Positions 16,678 to 25,349 are shown, counted from the stretch's first letter. The stretch: 64,000 nt of DNA from Oscillospiraceae bacterium (GCA_022797115.1 JAAWKB010000002.1:1-64000), one strand, 5' to 3'. The notes: a model not told the origin generated them from the sequence alone. Numbers and translations: made by a program.

Positions 16678-16707
16678 GAACAGGTATCGATTATGATATG
16701 GGGGAAA
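16678..16707 (+). promoter_or_regulatory. Promoter upstream of the TrmH-type methyltransferase
   Basis: TTGACA (16678-16683), 18 bp, TATGAT (16702-16707). It probably drives the methyltransferase and on into dprA-topA, since no other strong promoter is visible before topA. Confidence 0.75.
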
Positions 16708-16741
16708 ACAATAGTATGGATGATATGTTAAGGAGGCCCCT

Positions 16742-17500
16742 ATGGCAGAGCGCATCACCAGCCGCACAAACGCCCTGATGGTCCACATCCGCAAGCTGGG
16801 CTCCTCCCGCGCACACCGCCGGGAGGCAGGGGAATACCTGGGCGACGGGGTGAAGCTGCTGGATGAGGCCGTCCGCTGGGGCGCACCCCTGACGGCAGTC
16901 GTACACACAGCGGACGTCCCCCTGCCGGAGCTGGGGCCCGCGGTGCGGGTGGCGGAGGTGCCGGTGGAGCTGATGCGCTCCATCAGCCCCATGGAGACGC
17001 CCCAGGGCGTCCTCTTCCTGGCCCGCCAGCCCTCCCAGGAGCCGCCGGAGCGCCTCTCCGGCTGCCGGTACCTGGCCCTGGAGGGTGTGCAGGACCCCGG
17101 CAACGTAGGGACCATCCTGCGCACTGCCGACGCCTTCGGCGCGGACGGCCTGTTCCTCCTGCCCGGCTGCGCGGACCCCTTCGGCCCCAAGGCGGTGCGC
17201 GCCTCCATGGGGGCGGTGTTCCGCCTGCCGGTGTGGAGCTGTTCCCTCCCTCAGCTGCAGCAATCAGCGGCCCAGGCGGGGCTTCCCCTGCTGGGCGCGG
17301 CCCTGCGGGCGGACACAAGGGACGTCCGGCAGGCAGATCTGGCCCATGGGGTGGCCCTGGTGGGCAGCGAGGGCCGGGGCCTCAGCGAACAGGCCCTCTC
17401 CGCCTGCCAATACACCGTCCGCATCCCGATGGAGGGGCGGTGCGAATCCCTCAACGCGGCGGCGGCCGCCGCTGTGCTTTTGTGGGAGGGCTACCGATAA
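16742..17500 (+). CDS. TrmH/SpoU-family RNA 2'-O-methyltransferase
   Basis: A 252-residue SPOUT enzyme using S-adenosylmethionine to methylate ribose in rRNA or tRNA. An N-terminal substrate-binding domain (1-95) precedes the knotted domain with motif 1 LEGVQDPGNVGTILRTADAF, motif 2 ALVGSEGRGLSE and motif 3 IPMEGRCESLNAAAAAAVLL. AAGGAGG precedes the ATG. It is probably of the RlmB/YsgA group, but the exact target nucleotide cannot be told. Confidence 0.92.
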   Translation: MAERITSRTNALMVHIRKLGSSRAHRREAGEYLGDGVKLLDEAVRWGAPLTAVVHTADVPLPELGPAVRVAEVPVELMRSISPMETPQGVLFLARQPSQEPPERLSGCRYLALEGVQDPGNVGTILRTADAFGADGLFLLPGCADPFGPKAVRASMGAVFRLPVWSCSLPQLQQSAAQAGLPLLGAALRADTRDVRQADLAHGVALVGSEGRGLSEQALSACQYTVRIPMEGRCESLNAAAAAAVLLWEGYR

Positions 17501-17547
17501 GATAGAGAAACGCCCATCCCGCCGGGATGGAGGAAAGGGAAGCTGCC

Positions 17548-18765
17548 ATGGCGTCATTGAAATATTGGCTCTGGCTGGCCAGCCTGCCTAAGCTGAGCCT
17601 GCATATGAAGCTTGCCCTGCTGGAACACTTTGGGGAGCCGGACCGGATCTACTACGGTGAACAGGGGGAATACTTGCTGGTGAAGGGCATGACACGCCCT
17701 ATGGCGGCGTGCCTGGAGGACAAATCCCTCCAGACCGCCGATCAAATCCTGGGCGACTGCGACCGGCTGGGGCTGCGCATCCTCACCATCCGGGACACCG
17801 AATACCCCGAGCGGCTGCAAAATATTGACGCACCGCCCCTCCTGCTCTATGTCCAGGGGCGGATGCCCCGCTTTGAGGATGAGGTTGCCATCGCCATGGT
17901 GGGCACCCGCAGGGCGTCGCCCTACGCCATCACCCAGGGTGAGCGGCTGGCCTTCCAGATGGCTGGACTGGGTGCGGTGATCGTCTCCGGCCTGGCTGCC
18001 GGAGGCGACGCAGCCGCCCACCGCGGTGCGCTGCGGGCCGGCGGTCTCACTGTTGCCGTCATTGGCGGCGGGCATGATATCATTTACCCCAGGGAGAACC
18101 GCCGCCTCTATGAAGATATTGCCATCCAGGGCGCGATCCTCTCCGAGTACCCGCCGGGAACCGAGCACATGGGCCGTCATTTCCCCATCCGCAACCGGAT
18201 CATCAGCGGCCTGAGCCTGGGCGTGCTGGTCACAGAGGCCCCGGAGCGCAGCGGCGCGCTCATCACCGCCAACCGTGCCCTGGACCAGGGCCGGGACCTG
18301 TTCATCCTGCCCGGGCAGGTGGATGACTGGCACTGCGCCGGCAGCAACCGCCTGCTGGGTGAGTGCGGCTACCCTGTGCAGGACGCATGGGACGTCCTCA
18401 GCCACTATGCCGCCAAATTCCCCAACAAAATCCGCCCGCTCCGGGCCAAGGAGCCCCAACATTTCGGCAGCGGGCGGCCTTCTGCCCGGAGGGAGGCGCC
18501 TGCCGCACCGCCGCCGCCCCCTGCCCTGCCGGTACTGGATCTGGCCGGGGACCATGGCCTGACTGACGACCAGCTGCGTATTGTCCGCGCCCTGCGGGGC
18601 GGCACGCTCCAAGTCGACGAGCTCATTGAGCTGACCCAGCTCCCCGCGCGGCGGGTCCTTTCCGCGCTGACCGTCTTAGAAATTGACCGGGTTGTGACCC
18701 AGGAGAGCGGCAAGCGGTTCTCCCTGGCCGTCACCTTGACCCCTTCGCCCCAAGCGGCGTTATAA
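17548..18765 (+). CDS. dprA: DNA-processing protein DprA (Smf)
   Basis: A 405-residue protein that protects incoming single-stranded DNA and loads RecA during transformation or recombination. The Rossmann-like core holds VAIAMVGTRRASPYA, GAVIVSGLAAGGD, VAVIGGGHDIIYP and ITANRALDQGRDLFILPGQ. A C-terminal winged helix (about 345-400, LTDDQLRIVRAL...) follows a proline-rich linker. I start at 17548 (MASLKYWLW), with AAAGGGA upstream; ATG 17527 has no ribosome site. A short hairpin CCATCCC-GCC-GGGATGG (17514-17530) lies just before the start. It leads the conserved dprA-topA pair. Confidence 0.93.
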   Translation: MASLKYWLWLASLPKLSLHMKLALLEHFGEPDRIYYGEQGEYLLVKGMTRPMAACLEDKSLQTADQILGDCDRLGLRILTIRDTEYPERLQNIDAPPLLLYVQGRMPRFEDEVAIAMVGTRRASPYAITQGERLAFQMAGLGAVIVSGLAAGGDAAAHRGALRAGGLTVAVIGGGHDIIYPRENRRLYEDIAIQGAILSEYPPGTEHMGRHFPIRNRIISGLSLGVLVTEAPERSGALITANRALDQGRDLFILPGQVDDWHCAGSNRLLGECGYPVQDAWDVLSHYAAKFPNKIRPLRAKEPQHFGSGRPSARREAPAAPPPPPALPVLDLAGDHGLTDDQLRIVRALRGGTLQVDELIELTQLPARRVLSALTVLEIDRVVTQESGKRFSLAVTLTPSPQAAL

Positions 18766-18805
18766 CAGCGGTATATCCGAATCCGCATGATCCAGGAGGA
18801 AAACC

Positions 18806-21130
18806 ATGGCAAAAACGAGCCTCGTTATTGTAGAGTCTCCCGCCAAGGCAAAGACAATCGGGAAATATCTCGGTCCCAAGTATGAGGTGAAGGCCTGCAT
18901 GGGCCACCTGCGGGACCTGCCCAAAAGCACCCTGGGTGTAGATGTTGAAAACAACTTCGAGCCCAATTACCGCCCCATCAAGGGGAAAGAGGATATCATC
19001 AACGACCTGAAAAAGTCCGCCAAGGGCAGCGACTTCGTCTACCTCGCCACCGACCCGGACCGGGAGGGCGAGGCCATCAGCTGGCACTTGAAGGAGCTGC
19101 TCAGCCTGGACGACGAAAAGGCCCGGCGCGTCACATTCAACGAGATCACCAAGCGGGTGGTCAGCGAGTCCATCGCCGCCCCCCGGGAGATCGACCAGAG
19201 CCTGGTGGACGCCCAGCAGGCCCGCCGCATCCTGGACCGGATTGTGGGCTACCAGCTCTCCCCCCTGCTGTGGAAGAAGATCCGCCGGGGGCTGTCCGCC
19301 GGGCGGGTCCAGTCCGTGGCCACCCGGATGGTCTGCGACCGGGAGCATGAGATCTCGGATTTCAAGCCCCAGGAGTACTGGTCCCTGGACGCGCGCCTGA
19401 GCACCGACGGCACGGAGAAGAATACCTTCCTTGCCCGCTACCACGGGGAGAACGGGAAAAAGAAGGAGCTCAACTCCGCCGAAGAGGTGGAGGCGGTGGT
19501 GGAGGCGGTCAAAAACGCCGCCTTTGCGGTGAAAACCGTGAAGCGCCAGGACAAGCAGCGTTCCCCGTCCCCGCCCTTTACCACCTCCACCCTCCAGCAG
19601 GAGGCCAGCCGCAAGCTGAGCATGACCCCCCGGCGGACCATGGCCATTGCCCAGCAGCTCTATGAGGGCGTGGACATCTCCGGCGAGGGCGCCGTGGGCC
19701 TGATTACCTATATGCGTACCGACTCCCTGCGCCTGAGCGACGAGGCCCTTGCCGCCGTGCGCGGCTTCATCCAGGGCCGCTACGGCGCGGGCTACTGCCC
19801 CGGCGCGCCCCGGGTCTACAAGACCAAGGCCAGCGCCCAGGACGCCCACGAGGCCATCCGCCCCAGCGATGTAAACCTGACCCCTGAGCAGGTGAAGGGG
19901 GATTTGACGGCAGACCAGTACCGCCTCTACCGCCTGATCTGGAGCCGCTTTGTGGCCTGCCAGATGTCCAACGCCGTCTTTGACAGCGTGTCTATTGAAG
20001 CTGAGGCGGCGGGCCACGGTTTCCGCGCCTCCAGCAGCAGCCTGAAATTCTCCGGCTTTACCGCCGTCTATGAGGAGGGCAAGGACGACGACAAGGAGAA
20101 GGAGGAAAAGGAGGCCAAGCTGCCCCCCCTCACCGAGGGCCAGCCCCTGCAAAGCATGGGGTTCCAGCCCGACCAGCACTTCACCCAGCCCCCGCCCCGC
20201 TACACGGACGCCTCCCTCATCCGGGCCCTGGAGGAAAACGGCATTGGCCGCCCATCCACCTATGCCCCCACCGTCAGCACCATCCTGGACCGGGAGTACG
20301 TCATCAAGGAGGGCAAGTACCTGCGCACCACCCCCCTGGGGGAGGTTGTCAACGGCCTGATGCAGGATAAGTTCGCAGACATTGTGGACACCAGCTTCAC
20401 TGCCAATATGGAAAAGAGCCTGGACGACGTGGAGCGCGGCGGCAAGGAGTGGAGGACTCTGCTCAACGAGTTTTACGCACCCTTCAAGGCCGAGCTGGAC
20501 CAGGCGGAAAAGGACCTGGAGGGGGTGCGTTTAAAAATCCCCGCCGAGGAATCCGACGAGGTCTGCGACGTCTGCGGCAAGCAGATGGTCATTAAGAGCG
20601 GCCGCTTCGGCCGGTTCCTGGCCTGCCCCGGCTACCCGGAATGTACGTTTACCAAGCCTCTGGTTGTGGCTATGCCGGGCCGGTGCCCCAAGTGCAGCGG
20701 CAGGATTTTGAAGAAGACCTCCCGCAACGGCTACACCTACTATGGCTGCGAGCACAACAGCGACAAGGATGAGGCCGTACACTGCGACTTCATGAGCTGG
20801 GACGTGCCGGTGGCGGACGACTGCCCCGTGTGCGGCCAGACTATGTTCAAGAAGTCCGGCAAGGGCTTTAAAAAGCCCTTCTGCATTAACGAGCAGTGCG
20901 CCAATTTCACCCCCGAGGACAAACGGGGCGGCTGGCGGAAGAAGAAGAGCGCGGAGGGCGAAGCGGCGGCAGATGCCGGGAGCACGGAGGCCGCGCCGGA
21001 GAAAAAAGAGGCGAAAAAGCCCGCCAAGAAAGCGTCTTCTAAATCTGTGGCCGCTAAAAAAGCCTCCGCAGAGAAAACCACCCAGCGCAAAGCTGCTGCG
21101 AAGAAGCCTGCGAAAAAGGACGAGGGGTAG
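18806..21130 (+). CDS. topA: DNA topoisomerase I
   Basis: A 774-residue type IA topoisomerase that relaxes negative supercoils. The Toprim domain opens with LVIVESPAKAKTIGKYL and contains the DPDREGEA metal motif; the active-site Tyr is in LITYMRTDS. Three C-terminal zinc ribbons are visible: CDVCGK...CPGYPEC, CPKCSGR...C and CPVCGQ...C. A lysine/alanine-rich tail (about 720-774) probably binds DNA. It lies 40 bp after dprA with AGGAGG before the ATG. In many Firmicutes trmFO follows directly; here two small genes intervene. Confidence 0.97.
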   Translation: MAKTSLVIVESPAKAKTIGKYLGPKYEVKACMGHLRDLPKSTLGVDVENNFEPNYRPIKGKEDIINDLKKSAKGSDFVYLATDPDREGEAISWHLKELLSLDDEKARRVTFNEITKRVVSESIAAPREIDQSLVDAQQARRILDRIVGYQLSPLLWKKIRRGLSAGRVQSVATRMVCDREHEISDFKPQEYWSLDARLSTDGTEKNTFLARYHGENGKKKELNSAEEVEAVVEAVKNAAFAVKTVKRQDKQRSPSPPFTTSTLQQEASRKLSMTPRRTMAIAQQLYEGVDISGEGAVGLITYMRTDSLRLSDEALAAVRGFIQGRYGAGYCPGAPRVYKTKASAQDAHEAIRPSDVNLTPEQVKGDLTADQYRLYRLIWSRFVACQMSNAVFDSVSIEAEAAGHGFRASSSSLKFSGFTAVYEEGKDDDKEKEEKEAKLPPLTEGQPLQSMGFQPDQHFTQPPPRYTDASLIRALEENGIGRPSTYAPTVSTILDREYVIKEGKYLRTTPLGEVVNGLMQDKFADIVDTSFTANMEKSLDDVERGGKEWRTLLNEFYAPFKAELDQAEKDLEGVRLKIPAEESDEVCDVCGKQMVIKSGRFGRFLACPGYPECTFTKPLVVAMPGRCPKCSGRILKKTSRNGYTYYGCEHNSDKDEAVHCDFMSWDVPVADDCPVCGQTMFKKSGKGFKKPFCINEQCANFTPEDKRGGWRKKKSAEGEAAADAGSTEAAPEKKEAKKPAKKASSKSVAAKKASAEKTTQRKAAAKKPAKKDEG

Positions 21131-21136
21131 GCAGTC

Positions 21137-21162
21137 ATTCTTTTTCTTAAAAGAAAAAGAAT
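21137..21162. terminator. AT-only hairpin after topA
   Basis: A 12-bp stem ATTCTTTTTCTT / AAGAAAAAGAAT with a 2-base loop, starting 6 bp after the topA stop. The stem is weak thermally, so termination may be partial; it also lies downstream of the convergent gene at 21200. Confidence 0.6.
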
Positions 21163-21199
21163 CAAAAAGAATTTTAAACCGTTTAACTTGATTGCGCAG

Positions 21200-21454
21200 C
21201 TACAGCCGGGACAGCTCCATCCCCAGGGAGAGGGCGGCCTGGAACATCGCCTCCAGCTCCAGGTCGCCCTTTATCCTGCTGTCGCCGGCATAATCCGCCA
21301 GGGACTGCTGCCCCTCCGGGGGCAGCAGCCTGCGGAGCCTTTCTTCCTGCTGTTCCGTAATCCGGCACTGTTCTTCGTATTCTTCTCCAGTCAGGAATGC
21401 AGGGACACGGTTTTTTAAGGTGTATTCGTACAGAATACGGACGGTATCTAACAT
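21200..21454 (-). CDS. Small protein of unknown function (DUF6809-like)
   Basis: An 84-residue acidic, probably all-helical protein (MLDTVRILYEYTLKNRVPAF...). The layout, a short N-terminal strand/helix followed by a Glu-rich helix and a final amphipathic helix (LEAMFQAALSLGMELSRL), resembles DUF6809 proteins of gut Clostridia; this assignment is tentative. The start at 21454 follows AAGGAGGAATTATC. The longer track ORF (21538) would start upstream of the promoter. It is divergent from an XRE repressor gene, with which it shares a control region, and may be a target of that repressor. Confidence 0.6.
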   Translation of the reverse strand: MLDTVRILYEYTLKNRVPAFLTGEEYEEQCRITEQQEERLRRLLPPEGQQSLADYAGDSRIKGDLELEAMFQAALSLGMELSRL

Positions 21455-21482
21455 GATAATTCCTCCTTTATGTATAATTTTA

Positions 21483-21532
21483 TTGTACCAATTGGTCCTT
21501 TTTACTATATCAGGGCCAAACGGTCCTGTCAA
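21483..21532. promoter_or_regulatory. Overlapping divergent promoters, each with a repressor-like site in its spacer
   Basis: Plus strand: TTGTAC (21483), 17 bp, TATATC (21506-21511). Minus strand: TTGACA (21527-21532), 17 bp, TATAGT (21504-21509). The repeated sequence ACCAATTGGTCCT (21487-21499) lies in the plus-strand spacer and GCCAAACGGTCCT (21515-21527) in the minus-strand spacer, 28 bp apart. The simplest reading is that the XRE protein binds both. Confidence 0.7.
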
Positions 21533-21549
21533 GATCACTGGAGAAAAAT

Positions 21550-21768
21550 ATGGCGAATTTATCTGAGAGAATGCGCACTCTACGTAAAAGCAATGGATGG
21601 AATCAAGAGAAAACCGCTCAGTTAAGCGGTATACACGTCCGATCCTATCGCCGGTACGAGCTTGGGGAGCGAGAGCCTGGGGTTATGATCCTGTGGAAAC
21701 TGGCTGACCTCTACGGGGTCTCCATCGACTACCTGGTCGGCCGGTCAGACGAGAAAGGAACACAATGA
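21550..21768 (+). CDS. XRE-family (Cro/CI-like) transcriptional regulator
   Basis: A 72-residue protein that is essentially one helix-turn-helix domain (RMRTLRKSNGWNQEKTAQLSGIHVRSYRRYELGEREPGVMILWKLADLYGVSIDYLVGR). It lies divergently from a small gene, and its own promoter overlaps that gene's promoter. Its stop overlaps the trmFO start by 4 bp (ATGA), so trmFO, a housekeeping gene, appears translationally coupled to this regulator. The gene pair probably inserted between topA and trmFO. Confidence 0.88.
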   Translation: MANLSERMRTLRKSNGWNQEKTAQLSGIHVRSYRRYELGEREPGVMILWKLADLYGVSIDYLVGRSDEKGTQ

Positions 21769-23087
21769 AAGCAACTGTCATCGGCGCCGGCCTGGCCGGC
21801 AGCGAGGCTGCCTGGCAGCTGGCCAGGCGGGGCGTCGCGGTTACGCTGTGGGAGATGAAGCCCCGGAAGATGACCCCCGCCCACTCCAGCGGGCTCTTTG
21901 CCGAGCTGGTCTGCTCCAACTCCCTGCGGGGGGCCGGGCTGGAGAACGCCGTGGGCCTGCTCAAAGAGGAGCTGCGGCAGCTGGACAGCCTGATTCTCCA
22001 GGCGGCGGACGCGACGCGGGTGGAGGCGGGCGGCGCGCTGGCGGTGGACCGCCAGGGCTTTGCCGCCTTTGTCACCCAGGCGGTCCGCTCCCATCCCAAC
22101 ATCACGGTGCAGGAGGGCGAGATCACCCAGCTGCCGGAGGGCGAGGTCATTGCCGCCACCGGCCCGCTGACCAGTGACGCCCTGGCCGCCCATTTGCAGG
22201 CCCTCACCGGCGGCGAGGGCTCCGCCCTCCACTTCTTTGATGCCGCCGCGCCCCTGGTCACTTTTGAGAGCATCGACATGTCCCGCGCCTGGTTCGCCTC
22301 CCGCTACGACAAGGGGACGGCGGATTATATCAACTGCGCCCTCAGCGAGGATGAGTACCGCGCCTTCTGGCAGGAGCTGTGCGCGGCCCAGGAGGCGGAG
22401 GTACACGGCTTTGAGGACAAGCAGGTCTTTGAGGGCTGTATGCCCGTGGAGGTCATGGCCCGCCGCGGGGAGGATACCCTGCGCTACGGCCCCCTGAAGC
22501 CCCGGGGACTCCGGGACCCCTCCACAGGCCGCGAGCCCTACGCCGTGGTCCAGCTCCGCCGGGACAATGCGGAGGGCTCCATCTATAATCTGGTGGGGTT
22601 CCAGACCCATTTGAAGTTCGGTGAGCAGCGGCGGGTATTTTCCATGATTCCCGCCCTGCAAAACGCGGAGTATGTCCGCTATGGCGTCATGCACCGCAAT
22701 ACCTATCTGGACTCCCCCCGGCTGCTGAACCGGTACTACCAGCTCAAAGCGGACCCCCGCATCACCTTTGCCGGGCAGATGACCGGGGTGGAGGGCTATG
22801 TGGAATCCGCCGCATCCGGTTTCCTGGCCGCAGTGGAGCTGGCCCGGCGGCTGGCGGGACAGCCCCCCATCGATTTCCCCCGGGAAACTGCCCTGGGGGC
22901 GCTGGCCCTCTACATCTCCGATGGGACGGTGGCGGCTTTCCAGCCGATGAACATTAATTTTGGAATTATTGAGCCCCTGGGCCACCGGGTCAAGGGGAAA
23001 CGGAACAAAAACCTGGAGATCTCCAACCGTTCCCTGGCCGTCATTGGCCAGCTGCGGGACGAGGTGGTAAAGGAGGCTGTCTATTGA
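21765..23087 (+). CDS. trmFO: Folate-dependent tRNA (uracil-54-C5)-methyltransferase TrmFO
   Basis: A 440-residue flavoenzyme that makes ribothymidine at position 54 of tRNA using methylenetetrahydrofolate. The FAD-binding GAGLAGSEAAWQLA opens the protein, and conserved AELVCSNSLRG and FEGCMPVEVMARRG supply the catalytic cysteines. The end matches GidA-related folds (MNINFGIIEPL). It overlaps the XRE gene by 4 bp and plsX by 4 bp. Length is normal. Confidence 0.96.
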   Translation: MKATVIGAGLAGSEAAWQLARRGVAVTLWEMKPRKMTPAHSSGLFAELVCSNSLRGAGLENAVGLLKEELRQLDSLILQAADATRVEAGGALAVDRQGFAAFVTQAVRSHPNITVQEGEITQLPEGEVIAATGPLTSDALAAHLQALTGGEGSALHFFDAAAPLVTFESIDMSRAWFASRYDKGTADYINCALSEDEYRAFWQELCAAQEAEVHGFEDKQVFEGCMPVEVMARRGEDTLRYGPLKPRGLRDPSTGREPYAVVQLRRDNAEGSIYNLVGFQTHLKFGEQRRVFSMIPALQNAEYVRYGVMHRNTYLDSPRLLNRYYQLKADPRITFAGQMTGVEGYVESAASGFLAAVELARRLAGQPPIDFPRETALGALALYISDGTVAAFQPMNINFGIIEPLGHRVKGKRNKNLEISNRSLAVIGQLRDEVVKEAVY

Positions 23088-24100
23088 GGATTATTATTGA
23101 CGCCATGGGCGGGGACAACGCCCCTCTGGAGATTGTCCGGGGCGCGCTGAACGCCGCCAAGGCCCGTCCGGGCCTGGAAATTACCCTGGTAGGGCGGGAG
23201 GCTGAGGTCCGGCGTGCAGCTGACCAGTGCGGCGGCCTGCCCCAAGGCGTGTCCATTGTCAACGCCACCGAGGTGATCGACATGCACGACGACCCCGCCA
23301 CCGCCTTCAAGGTCAAGAAGGATTCCTCCATGACCGTCGGGCTGAACCTGCTCAAGGCGGGCGAGGGCGACGCCTTTGTCTCCGCCGGCAGCACCGGTGC
23401 GCTCCTGTCCGCCGGCACCCTGCTGGTCAAGCGGGTGCGCGGCATCCGCCGGGCCGCCATGGCCCCCCTGGTCCCCACCGCCGGGAAGGGGGTTGTCCTG
23501 GTGGACTGCGGCGCAAACGCCGAGTGTACGGCGGAATACCTGATCCAGTTTGCCTATCTGGGCAGCTTCTACGCCGCCAAGGCCCTGGGGATGGAGCGGC
23601 CCCGGGTGGGCCTGCTGAACATCGGCGCAGAGGATTCCAAGGGCGACAGCCTGCGCCGGGAGGCATATCAGGCCCTCACAGAGGCCGGCGAGGCGGGGCA
23701 CTTGCATTTTATTGGCAACATTGAGGCCAAGGAGGCCGTCAAGGGCGGCTGCGATGTGGTGGTGGCCGACGGCTTCTCCGGCAACGTCATGCTGAAAACC
23801 ATCGAGGGGACCGCCTCCTTCTTGGGCAGCGAGCTGAAGGGGATGTTCAAAAAGAGCCCCTTCACCATGCTGGCGGCTCTGCTGGTGAAGGGGGGGCTCG
23901 CCGCCTTCAAGGAGCGGCTGAACCCGGACACCATCGGCGGCACGCCCCTTCTGGGGCTTCAGAAGCCGGTCATCAAGGCCCACGGCTCCAGCGGGGCCAG
24001 GGCGATTGAAAACGCGGTCTATCAGGCTGCGGCAGCTGCCAAAGCGGACCTGTCCGGGGAGATTGCAGCCCATATGGAGTTGATGAAAACAGGCCGCTGA
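23084..24100 (+). CDS. plsX: Phosphate acyltransferase PlsX
   Basis: A 338-residue enzyme that converts acyl-ACP to acyl-phosphate for phospholipid synthesis. It begins RIIIDAMGGDNAPLEIVRGA, the PlsX signature, and contains FVSAGSTGALLSAGTLLVKR and VVADGFSGNVMLKTIEG. The start is a TTG overlapping the trmFO stop (TTGA), with AAGGAGG 7 bp upstream; no in-frame ATG fits the conserved N-terminus. The order plsX-acpP-rnc is conserved in Firmicutes, though fabD and fabG are absent here. Confidence 0.95.
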   Translation: MRIIIDAMGGDNAPLEIVRGALNAAKARPGLEITLVGREAEVRRAADQCGGLPQGVSIVNATEVIDMHDDPATAFKVKKDSSMTVGLNLLKAGEGDAFVSAGSTGALLSAGTLLVKRVRGIRRAAMAPLVPTAGKGVVLVDCGANAECTAEYLIQFAYLGSFYAAKALGMERPRVGLLNIGAEDSKGDSLRREAYQALTEAGEAGHLHFIGNIEAKEAVKGGCDVVVADGFSGNVMLKTIEGTASFLGSELKGMFKKSPFTMLAALLVKGGLAAFKERLNPDTIGGTPLLGLQKPVIKAHGSSGARAIENAVYQAAAAAKADLSGEIAAHMELMKTGR

Positions 24101-24129
24101 AAAAGAGTGAAGAAATCTGTCACAGCCTA

Positions 24130-24158
24130 TTGACAGGCCGGGCGAAAAGTTTTATCAT
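24130..24158 (+). promoter_or_regulatory. Promoter for acpP
   Basis: TTGACA (24130-24135), 17 bp, TATCAT (24153-24158), in the 104-bp gap after plsX. It gives acpP its own start, fitting the high demand for acyl carrier protein. Confidence 0.8.
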
Positions 24159-24204
24159 TCCAATGAACCCCCCAGCAATTCCCTGGGAAAGGAGGAAGAG
24201 GTAC

Positions 24205-24447
24205 ATGCAGGATATTTTTGAGCGGATGCAGCAGATCATTGCCGACCAGTTCTCTGTCGACCCGGACGAGATCAGTACAGAGACATCCTTTGAGGCAGAT
24301 CTGGGCGCCGATTCCGTTGATCTGGTGGAGCTGGTCATGAGCATGGAAGAAGAGTTTGACATCGGCGAGGTCGGTGAGGAGGAGCTTTCCGCCCTGTCTA
24401 CTGTGGGCGATTGTGTCAACTTTCTGACAAATAAGCTGGAGAACTGA
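24205..24447 (+). CDS. acpP: Acyl carrier protein
   Basis: An 80-residue acidic protein with the phosphopantetheine motif GADSVDLVELVM, whose serine carries the prosthetic arm. It shuttles acyl chains in fatty-acid synthesis and supplies PlsX upstream. I use ATG 24205, with GGAGGAAGAGG upstream, instead of the track start at 24130, which lies in the promoter. A hairpin GGAGAGCC / GGCTCTCC (24456-24503) follows before rnc, without a T-tract. Confidence 0.95.
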   Translation: MQDIFERMQQIIADQFSVDPDEISTETSFEADLGADSVDLVELVMSMEEEFDIGEVGEEELSALSTVGDCVNFLTNKLEN

Positions 24448-24527
24448 TGTATGTAAGGAGAGCCTCGTCATAAGGGCTGTTGCGCCCGGCAGGCGGGGCT
24501 CTCCCGTTCCAGAAGGAGGGATCAGAC

Positions 24528-25205
24528 ATGGAATCTCTGGAGCGGAAGCTGCGCTACTCGTTCCATGACCGGGAGCTGTTGAGCGAGGCCCTGAACCACA
24601 GCTCCTATGCCAACGAGCACCGGAGCGGATTGTCCAGCAATGAACGCCTGGAGTTTTTGGGCGACAGCGTACTGGGCTTTGTGGCCGCAGAGTTCCTGTT
24701 TAAACGCTATGGCGACCTGCCGGAGGGGGATTTGACCCGGATGCGGGCGTCCCTGGTCTGTGAGCAGAGCCTGTATAGCGTGGCCAAGGAGCTGGAGCTG
24801 GGCCGGTACCTGAAGCTGGGCCGCGGCGAGGAGGCCGGCGGGGGCCGGGAGCGGCAGTCTATCCTGGCCGACGCGGTGGAGGCGGTATTTGCCGCCGTGT
24901 ATCTGGACGGCGGGATCGGCCAGGCCCAGGCGCTGATCGACCGGGTCCTGCTCAGCCAGTCCCCCGACACCGAGGAGCGCAGGGACTATAAGACAACCTT
25001 GCAGGAGGTGGTCCAGCGCAGGAGCGGGCAGGTGCTGACCTACCGTATGGTGTCCCAGAGCGGGCCGGACCACAACAAGACCTTCCTGTTCGAGGTCAGC
25101 CTCAATGGCGAGGCCATCGGGCGCGGGGAGGGCCACAGCAAAAAAGAGGCCGAGCAGGCCGCCGCACGGGATGCCCTGGCGGACATGCCGGACACGTTCC
25201 TATGA
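24528..25205 (+). CDS. rnc: Ribonuclease III
   Basis: A 225-residue double-strand-specific RNase that matures rRNA and some mRNAs. NERLEFLGDSVLGFVAAEFLF is the RNase III signature, with Glu and Asp metal ligands; ADAVEAVFAAVYLDGG is the second acidic motif. The C-terminal dsRNA-binding domain runs from about 155 to 222 (DYKTTLQEVVQRR...GHSKKEAEQAAARDAL). The start at 24528 follows AGAAGGAGGG. A dispersed-type palindrome followed by a T-rich tract lies downstream and probably ends the transcript. Confidence 0.96.
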   Translation: MESLERKLRYSFHDRELLSEALNHSSYANEHRSGLSSNERLEFLGDSVLGFVAAEFLFKRYGDLPEGDLTRMRASLVCEQSLYSVAKELELGRYLKLGRGEEAGGGRERQSILADAVEAVFAAVYLDGGIGQAQALIDRVLLSQSPDTEERRDYKTTLQEVVQRRSGQVLTYRMVSQSGPDHNKTFLFEVSLNGEAIGRGEGHSKKEAEQAAARDALADMPDTFL

Positions 25206-25258
25206 AAGAGGGCTGCGCCCCCGCTTACCGTACGCCGGTAACGGTGCGCGCATATCCC

Positions 25259-25318
25259 CTGTCATTCTGAACGGAGTGTAGGATCACGGTTGATCCTCCG
25301 CTGCGTCCAGGATGACAG
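25259..25318. repeat. 60-bp imperfect palindrome, dispersed-repeat type, probably acting as rnc terminator
   Basis: The sequence begins CTGTCATTCTGAACGGAG and ends CAGGATGACAG, folding on AGGATC/GATCCT around ACGGTT. It is followed by TTTTCTTTT. Ends of the form TGTCATyCTGA recur as intergenic palindromes in many gut Clostridia (recalled, not searched here). It lies in the 344-bp gap between rnc and uppP. Confidence 0.6.
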
Positions 25319-25349
25319 TTTTCTTTTCCATTAAGGTTTCAAAAAACTA

